A stretch of 64,000 bases of DNA from Dromaius novaehollandiae (taxonomy: Eukaryota; Chordata; Aves; Casuariiformes; Dromaiidae): assembly GCF_036370855.1 (NCBI RefSeq), contig NC_088101.1:503501-567500 (forward strand), written 5' to 3'. The notes beneath the pieces were generated by a model. It was not told the DNA's origin and searched no databases. It saw only the letters and a list, made by a program, of their open reading frames with translations. Shown piece by piece: positions 45,801-56,525 of the stretch. Position 1 is the first letter of the stretch; the number at the start of each line of letters is the position of its first letter. The position numbers and the translations under genes are program-made.

Positions 45801-48800
45801 ATCTGATAAATCAAACATGGTAGTCACAAAACACTGGAGAGAAGTCCTGTCCTAGTCAATTATTAATCTGAACAAGGCTAGGATTTCATCAATTCCTGGC
45901 AAAGCCAGGCATGTCATGACTCGATGCCATACACCAGTCTCTTCAGTAAAGACAAATATTTCTCTTTGCTTCAGCTGGAAATGCATGTTTAGACAATTTG
46001 AAGTACAGCTAGAAGTACAAAGCACAATTTAAAATACAAAATCAAATAGCAAAGAAAAGCTGGGCAACATAGCTACAGCAATTGCAACCAAATTTCAGAA
46101 CTGTTTCACCCCCTTCTGCTATTCAGAAACAGTTTGCCTCACCAACAAGTTGCCTGGAGCATGAACAGTAAGATACATCAAACTAGAAGTCTGATTAAAA
46201 GGAAGTTTTCAAAAATAAGGAGATCCTTGGCAACTTCTGCTTTCAATCATTCTGTTTAATTATTACAATGAGAAGGGCAATGTAAAAAGTTTAACTTGAT
46301 AGAAAAGAAAAACATCTCTCAAGAGAAAAGAAGTATGTCTGACTTGGTTTAGTGGAAAACTTAATGCCATCCACTCCAAGTAGCTCAGGGTACCAACACT
46401 GAGCGTTTTGCTTAGACCCAGTGAGATGTGGCTACGACCTCAATGCCTGGGCACCTTATCCTACCCTGAGCCTGCCTCATCACCTCCTCCTCCAAGTATC
46501 ACACATTCAGCACTCTGTCACACCAGAAAAAGGAAGGAAGGGAGCATAGCCAGGCTCCAAAAACCTCCCTGCCTGGTGACTTCCCTGAGTAGTAGTGGCT
46601 AGAGCTGCTGGCAGTAGATTTATTCCTGCAGCCAAGGAGGCAGCTGGGGGGGTCAATTTTGGGAGACTCGCAGGGCAACTAAAGCATGTGGAAGCCACTT
46701 AGTCACCACCATTGAACCACAAGAGCTACTGCTGCAACGCCCAAAGGGTGGCTTTCCCTTTCTGTCACCATTTTGCTGCTCTAGCACTCTACCACCTAGG
46801 CAACCTCCTACCTCACTGTATGTAAAATGGACCTCTAACAGAGCCACTGAAGACAACCAGATTAAATCAGAAGACTGACAACTCTTCATATGCGTAAGCC
46901 TTTCCAGCATTGTCCTCAATGCACCATGCAATTTTAACTTAAAGCAAAATGAAGTCCACCATACTGAAACTCTGAGTCACCAACTTTTTGACCTATAAAG
47001 CTTCATAAGCACCAAACTGGATTACAATACAATACTTGAGTTTGGGAAAGGACACAAATTTTGTTTTACATTCAGCTCTGCAAGGATCCAAATGACAGCA
47101 CTGAGAGTCATTCACTTTTCTACATTTTACTTATCATTGCAAAGCACATCAAAAAGATGGGACTATATAAAACACAAATATGATTTCATAATATAATATA
47201 CAATAAGAACTGTGGCAACATTACTTAAAATTGTATAAAATGTCCATCAAGATTATTTCAGGACATGATAAGGAAACATCTGCTCCTACACATCAATCTC
47301 TCCCCCTTAGTCTTCACAGATAGTTGTGCAGAAGTTACTGTCATTTGCAAAATGGCCTACATTTCAAAAGCTCCTGAAATGTCCTACACCTTACCAAACA
47401 CAAGAACCATTTCCCCTGCCTTCTCTGTAGATGTCTGCTGAATCAGAGTTATCTTGTCTTGGGTAAGACTAGAAAGTAGGATCTGTTACATACATCTGGA
47501 TTTCTCCTCCTTCAGAAGTATTTCTGTGAAAATATCTATAGGAATGCAACACACGTTAGCACATCAGATCTCTAGAAATTTGTTCAACTCTTCCATTCTG
47601 CACAAAAGGAGATTCCTGAGCCCTGTTAACACACTTGCTGTTTCAGCCCTGCTGTCACAACGTGACATGGAGGAAACACCTGTGGGGGGAAACAGTGGCT
47701 GTGTGGAGATATTAGACCTACTCCAGAATTACTGAGGACTGATGAGATGATGGGGTTGAACCCCAGGAATTGTATCCTGGGAGAAAGAAAACTTCATCCA
47801 CTGTGATTTATATGAAAATAAACGGACTTCATACAAGAAAGCCATGATGAAATCCTGCCCTTGTTCATCTTCCTAAGAATTACCTGTCCACCAGCCAACT
47901 ACCAGAAGGGCTCAATGCTGTTTTTGAAGACACCTGCCACTTCCGCTTACATTAAGGGCTTACAAGTACTTAGCACTGAGACATCCCAATTTCTTTGTTC
48001 AGAAAAAATGTTTTTGTCTACATCAGATTCACCTCTTCCCTTCCATTTCTGTGTAAATATAACAGCAACCCTAGTATAGACAAGGTGCAAAAACCACTGG
48101 CACTTTTATGAGATGCCTTCCTCACCCACTTTGAAACCAGGTGAAAGATACCTTTAAACAACAACAAAAAAACCCAGTATCTTGGTATTGGCTAGAAAAG
48201 GCAATATGAAAACCCTTTGCCATAATATTATTAGCACCTTCTAACTTGGAGAAAATGAAGTACAGATGTTAGGGGCAGATTTGGTGGCTAATTACATGCT
48301 GTGCTGAATACACAACTTTGTAAATATGCAGAAGAAGGGCAGGATTTAAAATCTATCCAAAGGTGGTATCTTACAGCATTCCTATGCTGAGAGCAGTGTT
48401 ATGTAATGATCATCATCAGCCTACATGCTATTTTTTGTTTAGATTTGTTTTGTTTTGTGGTGTTTAATAAACATGACGTGCAGGAATTCAATCTCCTAAA
48501 AAAAATACGTAGCTACTATTTTTTCTGAATTTTGCAGAAAATGCAGTGCATGGACACTTTCTTCAAATACTGAAGGGGCATTTCTATAACTAATGAGACT
48601 GCAGTTGTTAAAGTTGCCTTGTAAGCACAAACAGTAAGCAAAAATATAATAAAGAAAAAGAAAAACAAACAACTTCTTTTTTCCATTCATTCCTTAATTC
48701 ACATTATAGCCACACAAATAACTGCATTGGCATTTGGTACAACTGAAGAAGTGAACATTTCCAGACCTGCAGGGGGAAACAACAGCTGGGTTTGCATAGG

Positions 48801-49479
48801 AACTTTCTAAAATGGATTTGCCACCAACAGAGAAAGTTGATTTTCCATCAACAGTGGATCACTTTTAGAGAGGCCCTGGTCATCTTTCCTTGCCATCCAT
48901 GTATTCTTGTCTCACTGTGCCCACTTTATCCGAAGCTTCCAGTCCTCCAGTTGTACCATGTCAAGTAACTCTTTTCAGTGATTATTCTTTGCACTGTGGG
49001 AATGGACATAAGAATGGGCCGGAGGATAAGGATAGCATTGACCTTTTAAAAGAACTGTAAGTCAAAGAGATTATTGTTTTGTCAAAACCGAAGTCACTGA
49101 CCTGTTAACATTCATCAGGCTTATAAGGTGTGCTGTATGCCTGCACTGCTGCTGCCCAGCAATGCCTGACGAAGCCATTATCTGGAGCTGAGATTAAAGC
49201 AGACACCGTACCACTGTGATCAAAGGTGGAGGCCATCCTTACAGCACCAAAGCACCACAATACTAACCAAATACATTCCACTGCCTTTCGAAGCACAGAC
49301 AACAAAGGTATTTTAGCAGAACGGCACAAAAGCAAGAAACGCTACTTGCCCTTTTGCACCATCTGCAAAACGAGCGGGGAAACAGAGAACTGCAACCCAA
49401 GTTTGCCTTTTGGGGAAGGACACAGGTCCTCCACAACAGAAGGTCCTCCTGAGCCACTCCGAGGCAGGCTCTTTTACAC
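39880..49479. other. AT-rich non-coding stretch (9.6 kb)
   Basis: No gene is recognised on either strand. GC content is visibly lower than in 1-40 kb. One small tandem duplication (43285-43322) is present. A 43750-43970 open frame has no recognised family. The region would be the body of any transcript leaving the 49.5-kb CpG island leftward. Confidence 0.4.
43285..43322. repeat. 19-bp tandem duplication
   Basis: TTCTAGCCTTTCAACTAGT occurs twice head to tail with no differences. It looks like a recent replication-slippage event. Confidence 0.9.
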
Positions 49480-50050
49480 GGATCTTTATTTTTCCGAGCG
49501 CACTCCGCTTTTTGCCGCGGGAAGCTACTCTGCTGACAGGCCGGTGACCCCGGCGCCCAACGAAACAAGGAGGCACCGCTGTGACTGCACCGCCACAGGG
49601 ACCCTGACACCGTTAGAGGGGACCGCAGCCGGGCAGCGCACACCCCCTCCCCCTCCCCAGCTCCCTCAACGGTCCGAAACAGCCGTTACGGGGGGCGGGC
49701 GAGCGGGCGCCCCGCCCCAGCTGCCTCAACGGTCCGAAACAGCCGTTACGGGGATGCGCGCGGGGGGGAGGGGCTGGCGCGCGGGTCGCTGCCCTCCGCC
49801 GGGGCGGCCGGGGGTGAGGAACGCCCGGGCGAGGCTCGTTAAACGTCCCGGCGCCGTCACGGGAGCTTGGTAGCCTACACGGGAAACCCTTCTGGTGGTT
49901 CTTGGCGCCTGCGGCCTCAGAACCTCGTGGGAACGAGTAGCTGCCGCTGCGCCCAGCACTGCCCGGGGGCTGACTGCCCTGCTCCGCAGGTGGTGCTGCG
50001 GCAACGGCACTGGCTGCCCTTCCGTTTCCTCCCCTGAATAACCGTTACTG
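49480..50050. promoter_or_regulatory. Orphan CpG island with clustered MYB-type sites
   Basis: A CpG-dense island inside otherwise AT-rich DNA, about 300 bp beyond the SPINK2 poly(A) signal. It holds CCGTTA at 49610, CAACGG at 49667, CCGTTA at 49683, CAACGG at 49727, CCGTTA at 49743 and CCGTTA at 50042. Four of these sit in a duplicated block. No coding exon is recognisable beside it, so it is a candidate promoter of a non-coding transcript, possibly bidirectional. An unrecognised first exon of a coding gene cannot be excluded. Confidence 0.55.
49655..49753. repeat. Duplicated 39-bp block (period 60 bp) carrying paired MYB-type sites
   Basis: CCCCAGCTCCCTCAACGG onward at 49655-49694 recurs at 49715-49753 with one or two changes. 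Each copy contains CAACGG and CCGTTACGG facing each other with 10 bp between. The spacer between copies is GC-only. Confidence 0.92.
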
Positions 50051-50237
50051 GTATATAGTTGGGACACTTTTCTCCTACCCTGTGCTCTGTCCCACAGGAA
50101 AGAATACATTGGGGTTCAGATTATAAATATACTACAGCTATGTTTATAAGCACACAGGTTTTAATATAATGCACTCAATATACTTAATGTAATGCACTTA
50201 ATATAAAGCACTCAGTCTGCTTAAACAGGCAAACTTA

Positions 50238-50243
50238 TTTATT
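50238..50243 (-). terminator. SPINK2: SPINK2 poly(A) signal (AATAAA on the minus strand)
   Basis: TTTATT on the plus strand reads AATAAA in the SPINK2 direction, 95 nt after its stop codon. This gives a compact 3' UTR. Confidence 0.75.
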
Positions 50244-50337
50244 AAGACAGGATATGTAGAAGGTACATTTAAGACGTTTCAATTTGGATTGGCTTGTGTT
50301 TCCTTCTCATTTTCTCAAAAGCCTCCAATCTGTCATA

Positions 50338-50383
50338 TCAGCAACTTCCCTTCTTGAAAATTTGGACATCCTTTTTATTTTCA
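50338..50383 (-). CDS. SPINK2: SPINK2 coding exon 4 (last Kazal strand)
   Basis: The acceptor is TTTTGCTTTGCAG. Only 46 nt are coding: the last base of a Ser codon, [14 protein letters not shown] and TGA. The V-x-I-x-x-x-G-x-C ending is the standard final strand of SPINK proteins and supplies cysteine six. It lies 4.26 kb from exon 3, across an old CR1. Confidence 0.93.
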
Positions 50384-53300
50384 CTGCAAAGCAAAACAAA
50401 AATATTTTAGAAGAGGAGCACTCCACTTGAATTTAACAGACATTTTACACAGCAACTTCTTCCAGTTCTGTGCGTTCAGTGTTCAGTGCAATGATTTCAG
50501 CAAACCTTACTGCACAGTAACTGTGACGTAAAGACTTTGTTGCCTATAAAAACCTCATAAAGTCATCTGCAAATCTGGGAAGTATCAAATCACAGGACAG
50601 AAATCTCACAATGAGGGATGAAGCATTCATTACAAAGCACTCTAATACAAGACGTGCTCTACAGTCCTTGAAGTGGGAACCAGATCTAATGCTGACAAAA
50701 TCCACCCCTTTCATTTGGGAATTCAGTGGTAACTGTGTGCAACCTTGTGCAACTCTGCATCCCTCACTTCACTAAATTTTGAATGTTTGGGTCTCTGAAT
50801 GTTGGAATCTCCTTAAAGAAAATTATAGCCAACTCTCCCTTGTTTTGGAAATTTTAGACTTCCTTTGGAAGTCCCGTACATGGTAGTTTGGCATGCTCCA
50901 TTTACAAATCTTGGTTTACCAAGCAAGTGCAGATATAAGAAGAAAGTGGTATAACGCAGGCTGTTTGCCTCTGTATCTTAATAGAATCAAACCATGCACA
51001 AGAAATTTACTTCTCATGAAATTCATGTGGCTTATGATTACCCCAAAGTAGGGAGGATATGTTGTAGCAGTTGTAGCAGAGATCTTTTTACCAGAAGGAG
51101 GTGGAGCAGCTTAAGAAGATGGAAGTCAGGGATGCTGTTAGAAGCACACATGTGTAGGGGATGTAGGGAAAAGCCCAGCTGAAGAAGACAGCCTTTATGC
51201 TATACTGTGCAGAGGCAGCTCAAACTGCTGGGTGTGTTTCCAAAGGGCTTGTGCTGCTGCCAGCCTGGGTGTGAATTAAGATCAGCTGTTGCCACTGCTA
51301 GTGAACAGTAAGTGTACAAGAATCCTGAGATTTGCATTTGAGTACCCATTCCAGAATGGATTAGATATAAGTGTTATAAATAAATAAATAAAGACCAGCA
51401 GCTGGGTATCCCATGCTGTCACGGACCAGCCACAGCAACATCTCCTGCAGTGCTCTGATGCTCTGCAGCACATGGGGCTCTCCAGGTGCTGCTTGGCTCC
51501 AGCCCCCAAGAGCCTGCATGGTCTTGCACAGCTAGAAGAGGCAGTGGTTGGTACTGTCTTGGCCATCAGGGAAGGACACCTCCGCTTAAAAAGTCCTTTA
51601 ATGGGCTTAAATGGGTTGGAAGCGACTAGTGAGCTGACTGTTGAGAATCACCGAAGTTAATTCAGAGCTGATTTGTTTGCAGTTCATTATGAGACATAGC
51701 TGTATATCTGTTTCTAAGTCAGCACATTCCACTAAATATCCTAGTAATTACTGTGTGCGCAGCTTGTTAAGAGGGGCAGAAAGATCGCTTTGTTCTCCCT
51801 TCCTAAGGAGTGTGACGAACTGTACAGTGCACTCCCTGAAGTGAAATGGCTATTGCTTATGACCATGAACACAGCTTTTCAAAACTGAAATTCTTCCAAT
51901 AAGAAAGCGTTCCATCCTTGCTGTGTTCATGCCAAGTCAAACACTTCAAAACAAAGCCTCTCTCCAGACTGCACTAAAAGGCCACTGAGCAGGCCAACTA
52001 CTGAATCATTAAAGAAAAAAAATCAGTATCTGATCACCCTGTGTCCCTTCAGACCAAAATACGTGTTTCTAAGCATGTAAAAAAAACAGCAAAAAATAAT
52101 GGTTAAAATGAAACCCATCTTGTGTGTAACTGGCTTAAATCCTGTGTAGCACATTTCACACAAAACATTTAATATACATGTAGTACATTTAGTGTAAGAT
52201 GTAAGCCACATCATGGATCACTTAAGGAAATAAGTAATGGTAAGGAAATAAGTAATGGTAAGAAATAGCAGCGTTTTGCCTAGAGTTTGCCTCTGTGTTG
52301 CCTGCAGTGCTGAAGTCTAGCATGCACCCATTTGAAATTGAGGGATCAAGCCTGAAAAATAAATCCTAGAAATCTAAGGCTGGATCTCAAAACTTGTCAT
52401 TCTGCTCCGAGAGAGGATCAAATATGCTTTCATCAGCCCTGACAGATGCTTGTCTAACCTGCTCTTAAAAATATCCAGCAAAGCAATTACACAACTTATT
52501 ACAACATCTGCTCCACAGCTTCTGCACTCCTCCTTCTAAGTACAGAGACTTTTTTTCCATCTACCTAGCTCAAATTAAACCAGTAACATCCTGTCCTGGC
52601 CCTTGGTGCAGACAGTGACACTGGTCACTCAATACTCTCTTTCTTTGAGGCTCTGCCTCATACTTCCTGCTCAGCTGTTCCTCTTGTCTTGACCTTTTAT
52701 CATTTCTGATGCTCCTCTTCTCACTCCCTCCACTTTGCCTGCATTGTCCTCAAAACTTGATACAGGATCCTCGTGCAGAACACAACAGCAACGAGGAGAC
52801 CGGAGTAATTACTGCCGTATCTTACAAACAGCTCTTCAACTAACACATCTCCAGATAACTTCTTCCTTTTTGCAGTAGTATCCCTTTGCTGGCTTGTTCA
52901 GATCATGAGATACTCTCTTGCCCAGATCTCCACCACATGGATTTACAATCCCTAAGTGTGATACTTGGCACTCATTTTTTGTCTGTTATTGTATTGATTT
53001 CAGCCCTTTTCTACAGATCCCTGGGAATTCTGATACTGTCCTGTAAAGATCGTTGTATCTCATGTCATTTTGCAAATTCTTACTGTCTCTGTTCCAACAT
53101 CCAACTCATTACAAAAAGATGGAATTATATATATTACACCCAAAGGAGACCTTGCTTAATAGCTCTTTGCAGTTTGATTGCAGAATGCTGATTGCTGCTG
53201 TTTAATCCAAACATTTCAAACTATTTGTCTACTAATAATAACTGTTTGTCTACTTATGTGAATGTCCAGTGGAGCTATGTAAAATGCCTCATTAATGTCA

Positions 53301-56151
53301 AGGAATAACTTCAAGGCCAGTTATTTTGCCAAAAAAGTAAATCTCATGGATTTGGTCAGTTTATTCTTGAAAAATCTGTATCGGTTTTTACTTACTGTCG
53401 TCTTCTCTGGCTGTCTACAAGTCAATTGCTTAATAACTGACTCCAACGTCCTTCTAGGTTAGCAAAGATGGGTAGGTTTCCAATATGTAACATGCTAGCA
53501 TGTCTTTTCTCCCCTTTTCAGAGATACATACTACACGCGCCCGCTGATTCCCTGGAATTTCCAAACCTTTTCCAAACTGTAGGTTTGCCAAACTTCCTTG
53601 TGATTTGTTGTTTGCTTGGGTAGTTTGTGAAGTACTGTAGTGTAAGTGTTCATCAAGCTCTGCAGATCTGCTTGCTTCTAAATATACTTTGACACATTCT
53701 TGTATTCTGGCCTATGTTCTTTCTATCTTGATCATTTGAATTGTGTAAAGCATCTGGTCACAATTAACTTTTTTTGCTCCTGAAGTCAGAAACACTTATT
53801 TCAGCCTTCCCTTTGTTGAAATCTGTTTATTTGTAATTTTGTAAGTGTCCATCACTGCTGTTCTGCTATTCTTACTTTTTTCTTTTGTGAGAAACAGGAA
53901 CTCTATTCTAATTTCATGAATATTTTAATGTAAATTGCCTTTCACCATCTAATTTGCAAGCAGTTCCTCTCAGTTTGTACTGAGAGGATGTACCATATAG
54001 GTCTCAAGACTGTCATAATTGGGGGTAACAATGCCTATTAAGTACTGATTTACTGTGTTTTCAAATTAAAAAAAGAATGAAATTATGAAAAAATAAAATA
54101 CCCTCTATCAAATATTAGGAAAACTTATTATTAATGTTTAAACAACCTGAATAGGAAAATAGTATTTTCTCCTAACATTTGTCATTCTTACTCCTCCCTG
54201 TGAAAGAAAGTACAAGATACTGAATCTTGATGTAAAAATTTTGTAGTAAAAGCTGCACTCCACATCTAGGTAGGATCTTTCATGTTTTTTGTGAGTCTCT
54301 GACAGAAAGTCTGGAAAAGTCTGGAATTACATTTAATGCTAAAGAGCCACTGTACAACACTACAGGCTAAACCCTCTCTGAGATGTTCCTCCTTGGGAAC
54401 TGCAAAAATGAATATTCAGTACTACCAGCTAACTGAATACCGTCTAAGCCATTTACAGATATCATGGTAAAACCTGCTGCAAGGGACTGACATTTGAGAA
54501 GATAATGTTAAAACTGCAGTTTAACAGACTGAATGGTGCAAAGCCACCAACTTTTCAGTTAATAGGGATGTGAGGGTGAATATTTTACGTGCAAAGGAAG
54601 CCACATGGAAGGGAAGGTCCGGATGTTACTTAGGTGACTACCTGTTTGATTCGCAGAGCACACACTCATTTGAGTAGGTCTCTCCATCAGTCCCACAGAC
54701 TGGATTGTAGTCCCTCGGACATCCAGGCACACCATACCTGCTGCATTCAGGCTACGAAAGACAGATGTGTAGGAAGTCTAAGATAAGACATTTGAAACAG
54801 CTTTCCCGAGCCCTCCCAGATGAACAGCTTGCTAGTTTCTGCGAGCTTCCGAAGAACATGGGCACACTCGTGCACAGAAAGGAGAGTTCAACAGGAGCCA
54901 GCACGGCACTATAAAGTGCCTAAGTCACATAAAGCCACAGATCTTCCATGCTTATATTGGAATTGATCACTTGAGGCTTGGCATGGCTGGAGCTATGAGC
55001 AAATAGCTGCTGTCTCAGGTCATACTAACGAGTCGGCAGTGTGCTATAAAATGCAGCTCCCTCCAATGTTGTATGCGGGCAGGACACATGGACAGTGAGT
55101 CCACGGGAAGGACATCCACAGGAGTTAGTGGATACGAGATGGGAGTTCATCTCACCGCAGTGTGTGTGCTGCAGCCCTGGAAAGGGGAAGTTGCCGCGCT
55201 CCCGGGCTGGCAGATGGCACATGGGGTTTCGAGTGCTCTGTGGAGCATCTGCTGGAGTGACAGCCCACCCCGGGTGCCCCCTCCCTACGAGGGGTTTGGG
55301 GGTGCTCAGCGCAGCTCCCTGCAGGGGCCGTGGGGGCGGTAAAGCCCCTCCGCCCCGGCTCCCTCCCTGGCCGAGGGCCCCCTCGAAGAACCGGCTGCCC
55401 CACACCGGGAGCACTGGTGGTGGCTCTCCCTCCCCGCGGACAACGGGGGACTGGGGGGCACCGGGACACGGCCGGGAGCACCGGCACCGGGCAGGCGGCA
55501 CTCACCGCGATGCTGGCAGCGGCGGAGGGCAGCGAGATGAGCCCTGCGGAGAGCGCCTGGCGTTAACGGCACCCGGGTCCGGCCTGGGTTCCTCCCCCGC
55601 CCCGGTAACGGCCCGGGTCCGGCCCAGATCCCCCCTCTCCGAGCTCCACGGCACCGGATTCTGTCCGGGACCGGCTCAGCTCCCCCCGCCCCTGCACCAG
55701 CCAGTGTCCGGTAGAGCCCTGCCCCCGACTGGCCCGTGTCCGGGACCGGCTCACACTCCCCCCTCGCCGGGAACGGCCCCCCAGCCGGCCGGTACCGGTC
55801 CGCGCCTCCTTGCCCCCGACCGGCCCGTGTCCGGGGCCGCTCCCCGCTTCCCGACCGGCCGGAGTCCGGTACTAGTAACCCCGGTCCCCAACCGGCTGGT
55901 GCCCGGTAACGGTCCCTCCGCCTCCCCCGGACGACCTGTATCCGGTCCCCTCAACCACAACCGGCCGGTGCCCGGTACCGGCTCAGACTTCCCCACCCCG
56001 GGGCCGGCCGATGTGCCGGCCCGGCCCGGTTCCCCCGTCCCCGTCTCGCCCCCGCCGAGATGGCCGCTGCCCCGGTTGCCCTGGCGCCGCCGATCCCGAT
56101 ACCCGCGAGGACGGCTGGCAGGAGCACCAGCACCGGCACCGGCACCGCCAT
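50338..56151 (-). CDS. SPINK2: SPINK2, Kazal-type serine protease inhibitor (80 aa, four coding exons)
   Basis: Minus-strand exons 56151-56103, 55543-55506, 54751-54642 and 50383-50338 join with phases 1, 0 and 2, the usual SPINK gene structure. The product is 80 residues: a hydrophobic signal peptide (residues 2-17), a short propeptide-like linker, and one Kazal domain with cysteines at 32, 40, 48, 59, 62 and 80 (spacing 7, 7, 10, 2, 17). The core is [20 protein letters not shown]; the P1 residue is Arg42, predicting inhibition of trypsin-like proteases such as acrosin. Mammalian SPINK2 (84 aa) protects the acrosome from early proteolysis in spermatids. The position next to HOPX on the same strand supports SPINK2 over other SPINK genes. 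Confidence 0.94.
52223..52268. repeat. 18-bp tandem repeat, about 2.5 copies
   Basis: TAAGGAAATAAGTAATGG occurs twice, followed by a partial third copy. It lies in SPINK2 intron 3 beside the ancient CR1. Confidence 0.9.
52330..53840 (-). mobile_element. Ancient CR1 (amniote-type, L3-like) relic in SPINK2 intron 3
   Basis: A 1.5-kb stretch follows, with heavy decay, the reverse complement of the 3' half of an old amniote CR1. In order: the GCTTGTCTAACCTGCTCTTA block, the TTCTTGAAAAATCTGTATCG block, the CTTCTAGGTTAGCAAAGATG block, the TTTTCCAAACTGT block, the GTTCATCAAGCTCTGC block and the GTAAAGCATCTGGTCACAA block. It is far more diverged than the other CR1 copies here. Borders are approximate, and it was recognised from memory of the consensus. 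Confidence 0.7.
54642..54751 (-). CDS. SPINK2: SPINK2 coding exon 3 (Kazal core)
   Basis: The acceptor is CTTTCGTAG and the donor GTAGTCAC. It encodes [19 protein letters not shown] and then [17 protein letters not shown], five of the six Kazal cysteines and the reactive-site loop. It ends in phase 2. Confidence 0.96.
55506..55543 (-). CDS. SPINK2: SPINK2 coding exon 2 (38-nt linker exon)
   Basis: The acceptor is CTCTCCGCAG and the donor a perfect GTGAGTG. It completes the Gly codon and encodes [12 protein letters not shown], in the place of the LIPQFGLFSK segment of the human protein (from memory). Confidence 0.85.
55555..56102. repeat. GC-rich degenerate minisatellite filling SPINK2 intron 1
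   Basis: Most of the 559-nt intron is built from drifting units rich in CCGG, such as GACCGGCCCGTGTCCGGGAC and ACCGGCCGGTGCCCGGTAC, with C-rich spacers, at a loose 40-60 bp period. It forms the downstream half of the SPINK2 CpG island. TAACGG (MYB-type) occurs at 55564, 55606 and 55907. Confidence 0.7.
56103..56151 (-). CDS. SPINK2: SPINK2 coding exon 1 (signal peptide)
   Basis: Encodes [16 protein letters not shown] plus the first base of a Gly codon (phase 1). The donor is GTATCG, weaker than consensus but giving the exact phase for exon 2. Reading on through the intron gives a long Ala/Gly/Arg frame that resembles nothing. Confidence 0.85.
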
Positions 56152-56260
56152 CACCACGGCCGAGAACTGGCGACGGCGGCGGGCGGGGCGCAGGGAGGGG
56201 CCGGGGCGGGGCGGGGCGGGGCCTGGGGCGGGGGGGGGGGGAACTGGGAGAGCCCCGCCC
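56103..56260 (-). promoter_or_regulatory. SPINK2: SPINK2 CpG-island promoter
   Basis: The sequence upstream of the SPINK2 ATG in the minus direction is pure GC with a run of GC boxes (GGGGCGGGGC units at about 56200-56225) and no TATA box. The start site is inferred to lie between 56155 and 56220. Confidence 0.55.
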
Positions 56261-56263
56261 CGA

Positions 56264-56525
56264 GGTGGCGCTGGGAGGGGGACTGGCACTGGGACAGCAC
56301 TGGGAGTGGCACTAGAACTAGGACTGGGAGAGAACTGGAAGTGGGATGGGGACTGGGAGAGCACTGGTACTGAAACTGGGAAAGCAGTGGCACTGGGAAT
56401 GGGAGAGCACTGGGAATGGGAGAGCACTGGAACTGGCACTGGGATAAGGACTAGAAGAGCACTGGGACTGGGAGAGCACAGGGACTGGGAATGAGACTGG
56501 GAAAGCACTGAGGCAGGGACTAGGA
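56264..56525. repeat. ACTGGGA-type minisatellite upstream of SPINK2
   Basis: Imperfect units around GGGACTGGGAGAGCACTGG repeat for about 260 bp. The best-preserved units are adjacent near 56395-56430 (GGGAATGGGAGAGCACT twice). Drift grows towards both ends. Confidence 0.85.

Noticed and set aside
49226-49873. 215-codon plus-strand open frame at the orphan CpG island
   Set aside because: It contains the duplicated 39-bp block translated as a Pro-rich repeat and has no recognisable domain. Long frames are expected in CpG islands.
51715-51760. Alternative SPINK2 last exon reading TRIFSGMC-stop
   Set aside because: The only acceptor in the right phase leaves too few residues before the last Cys.
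52318-52366. Alternative SPINK2 last exon ending in MGAC-stop behind a good acceptor
   Set aside because: The frame that ends in Cys needs phase 1, but exon 3 ends in phase 2. The segment also lies at the CR1 border. The 50338-50383 exon fits phase, length and motif.
55095-56315. 406-codon open frame on the plus strand
   Set aside because: It crosses SPINK2 exons antisense and is made of GC-rich minisatellite. Composition (Pro/Gly/Arg) and lack of any family motif mark it as an artefact.
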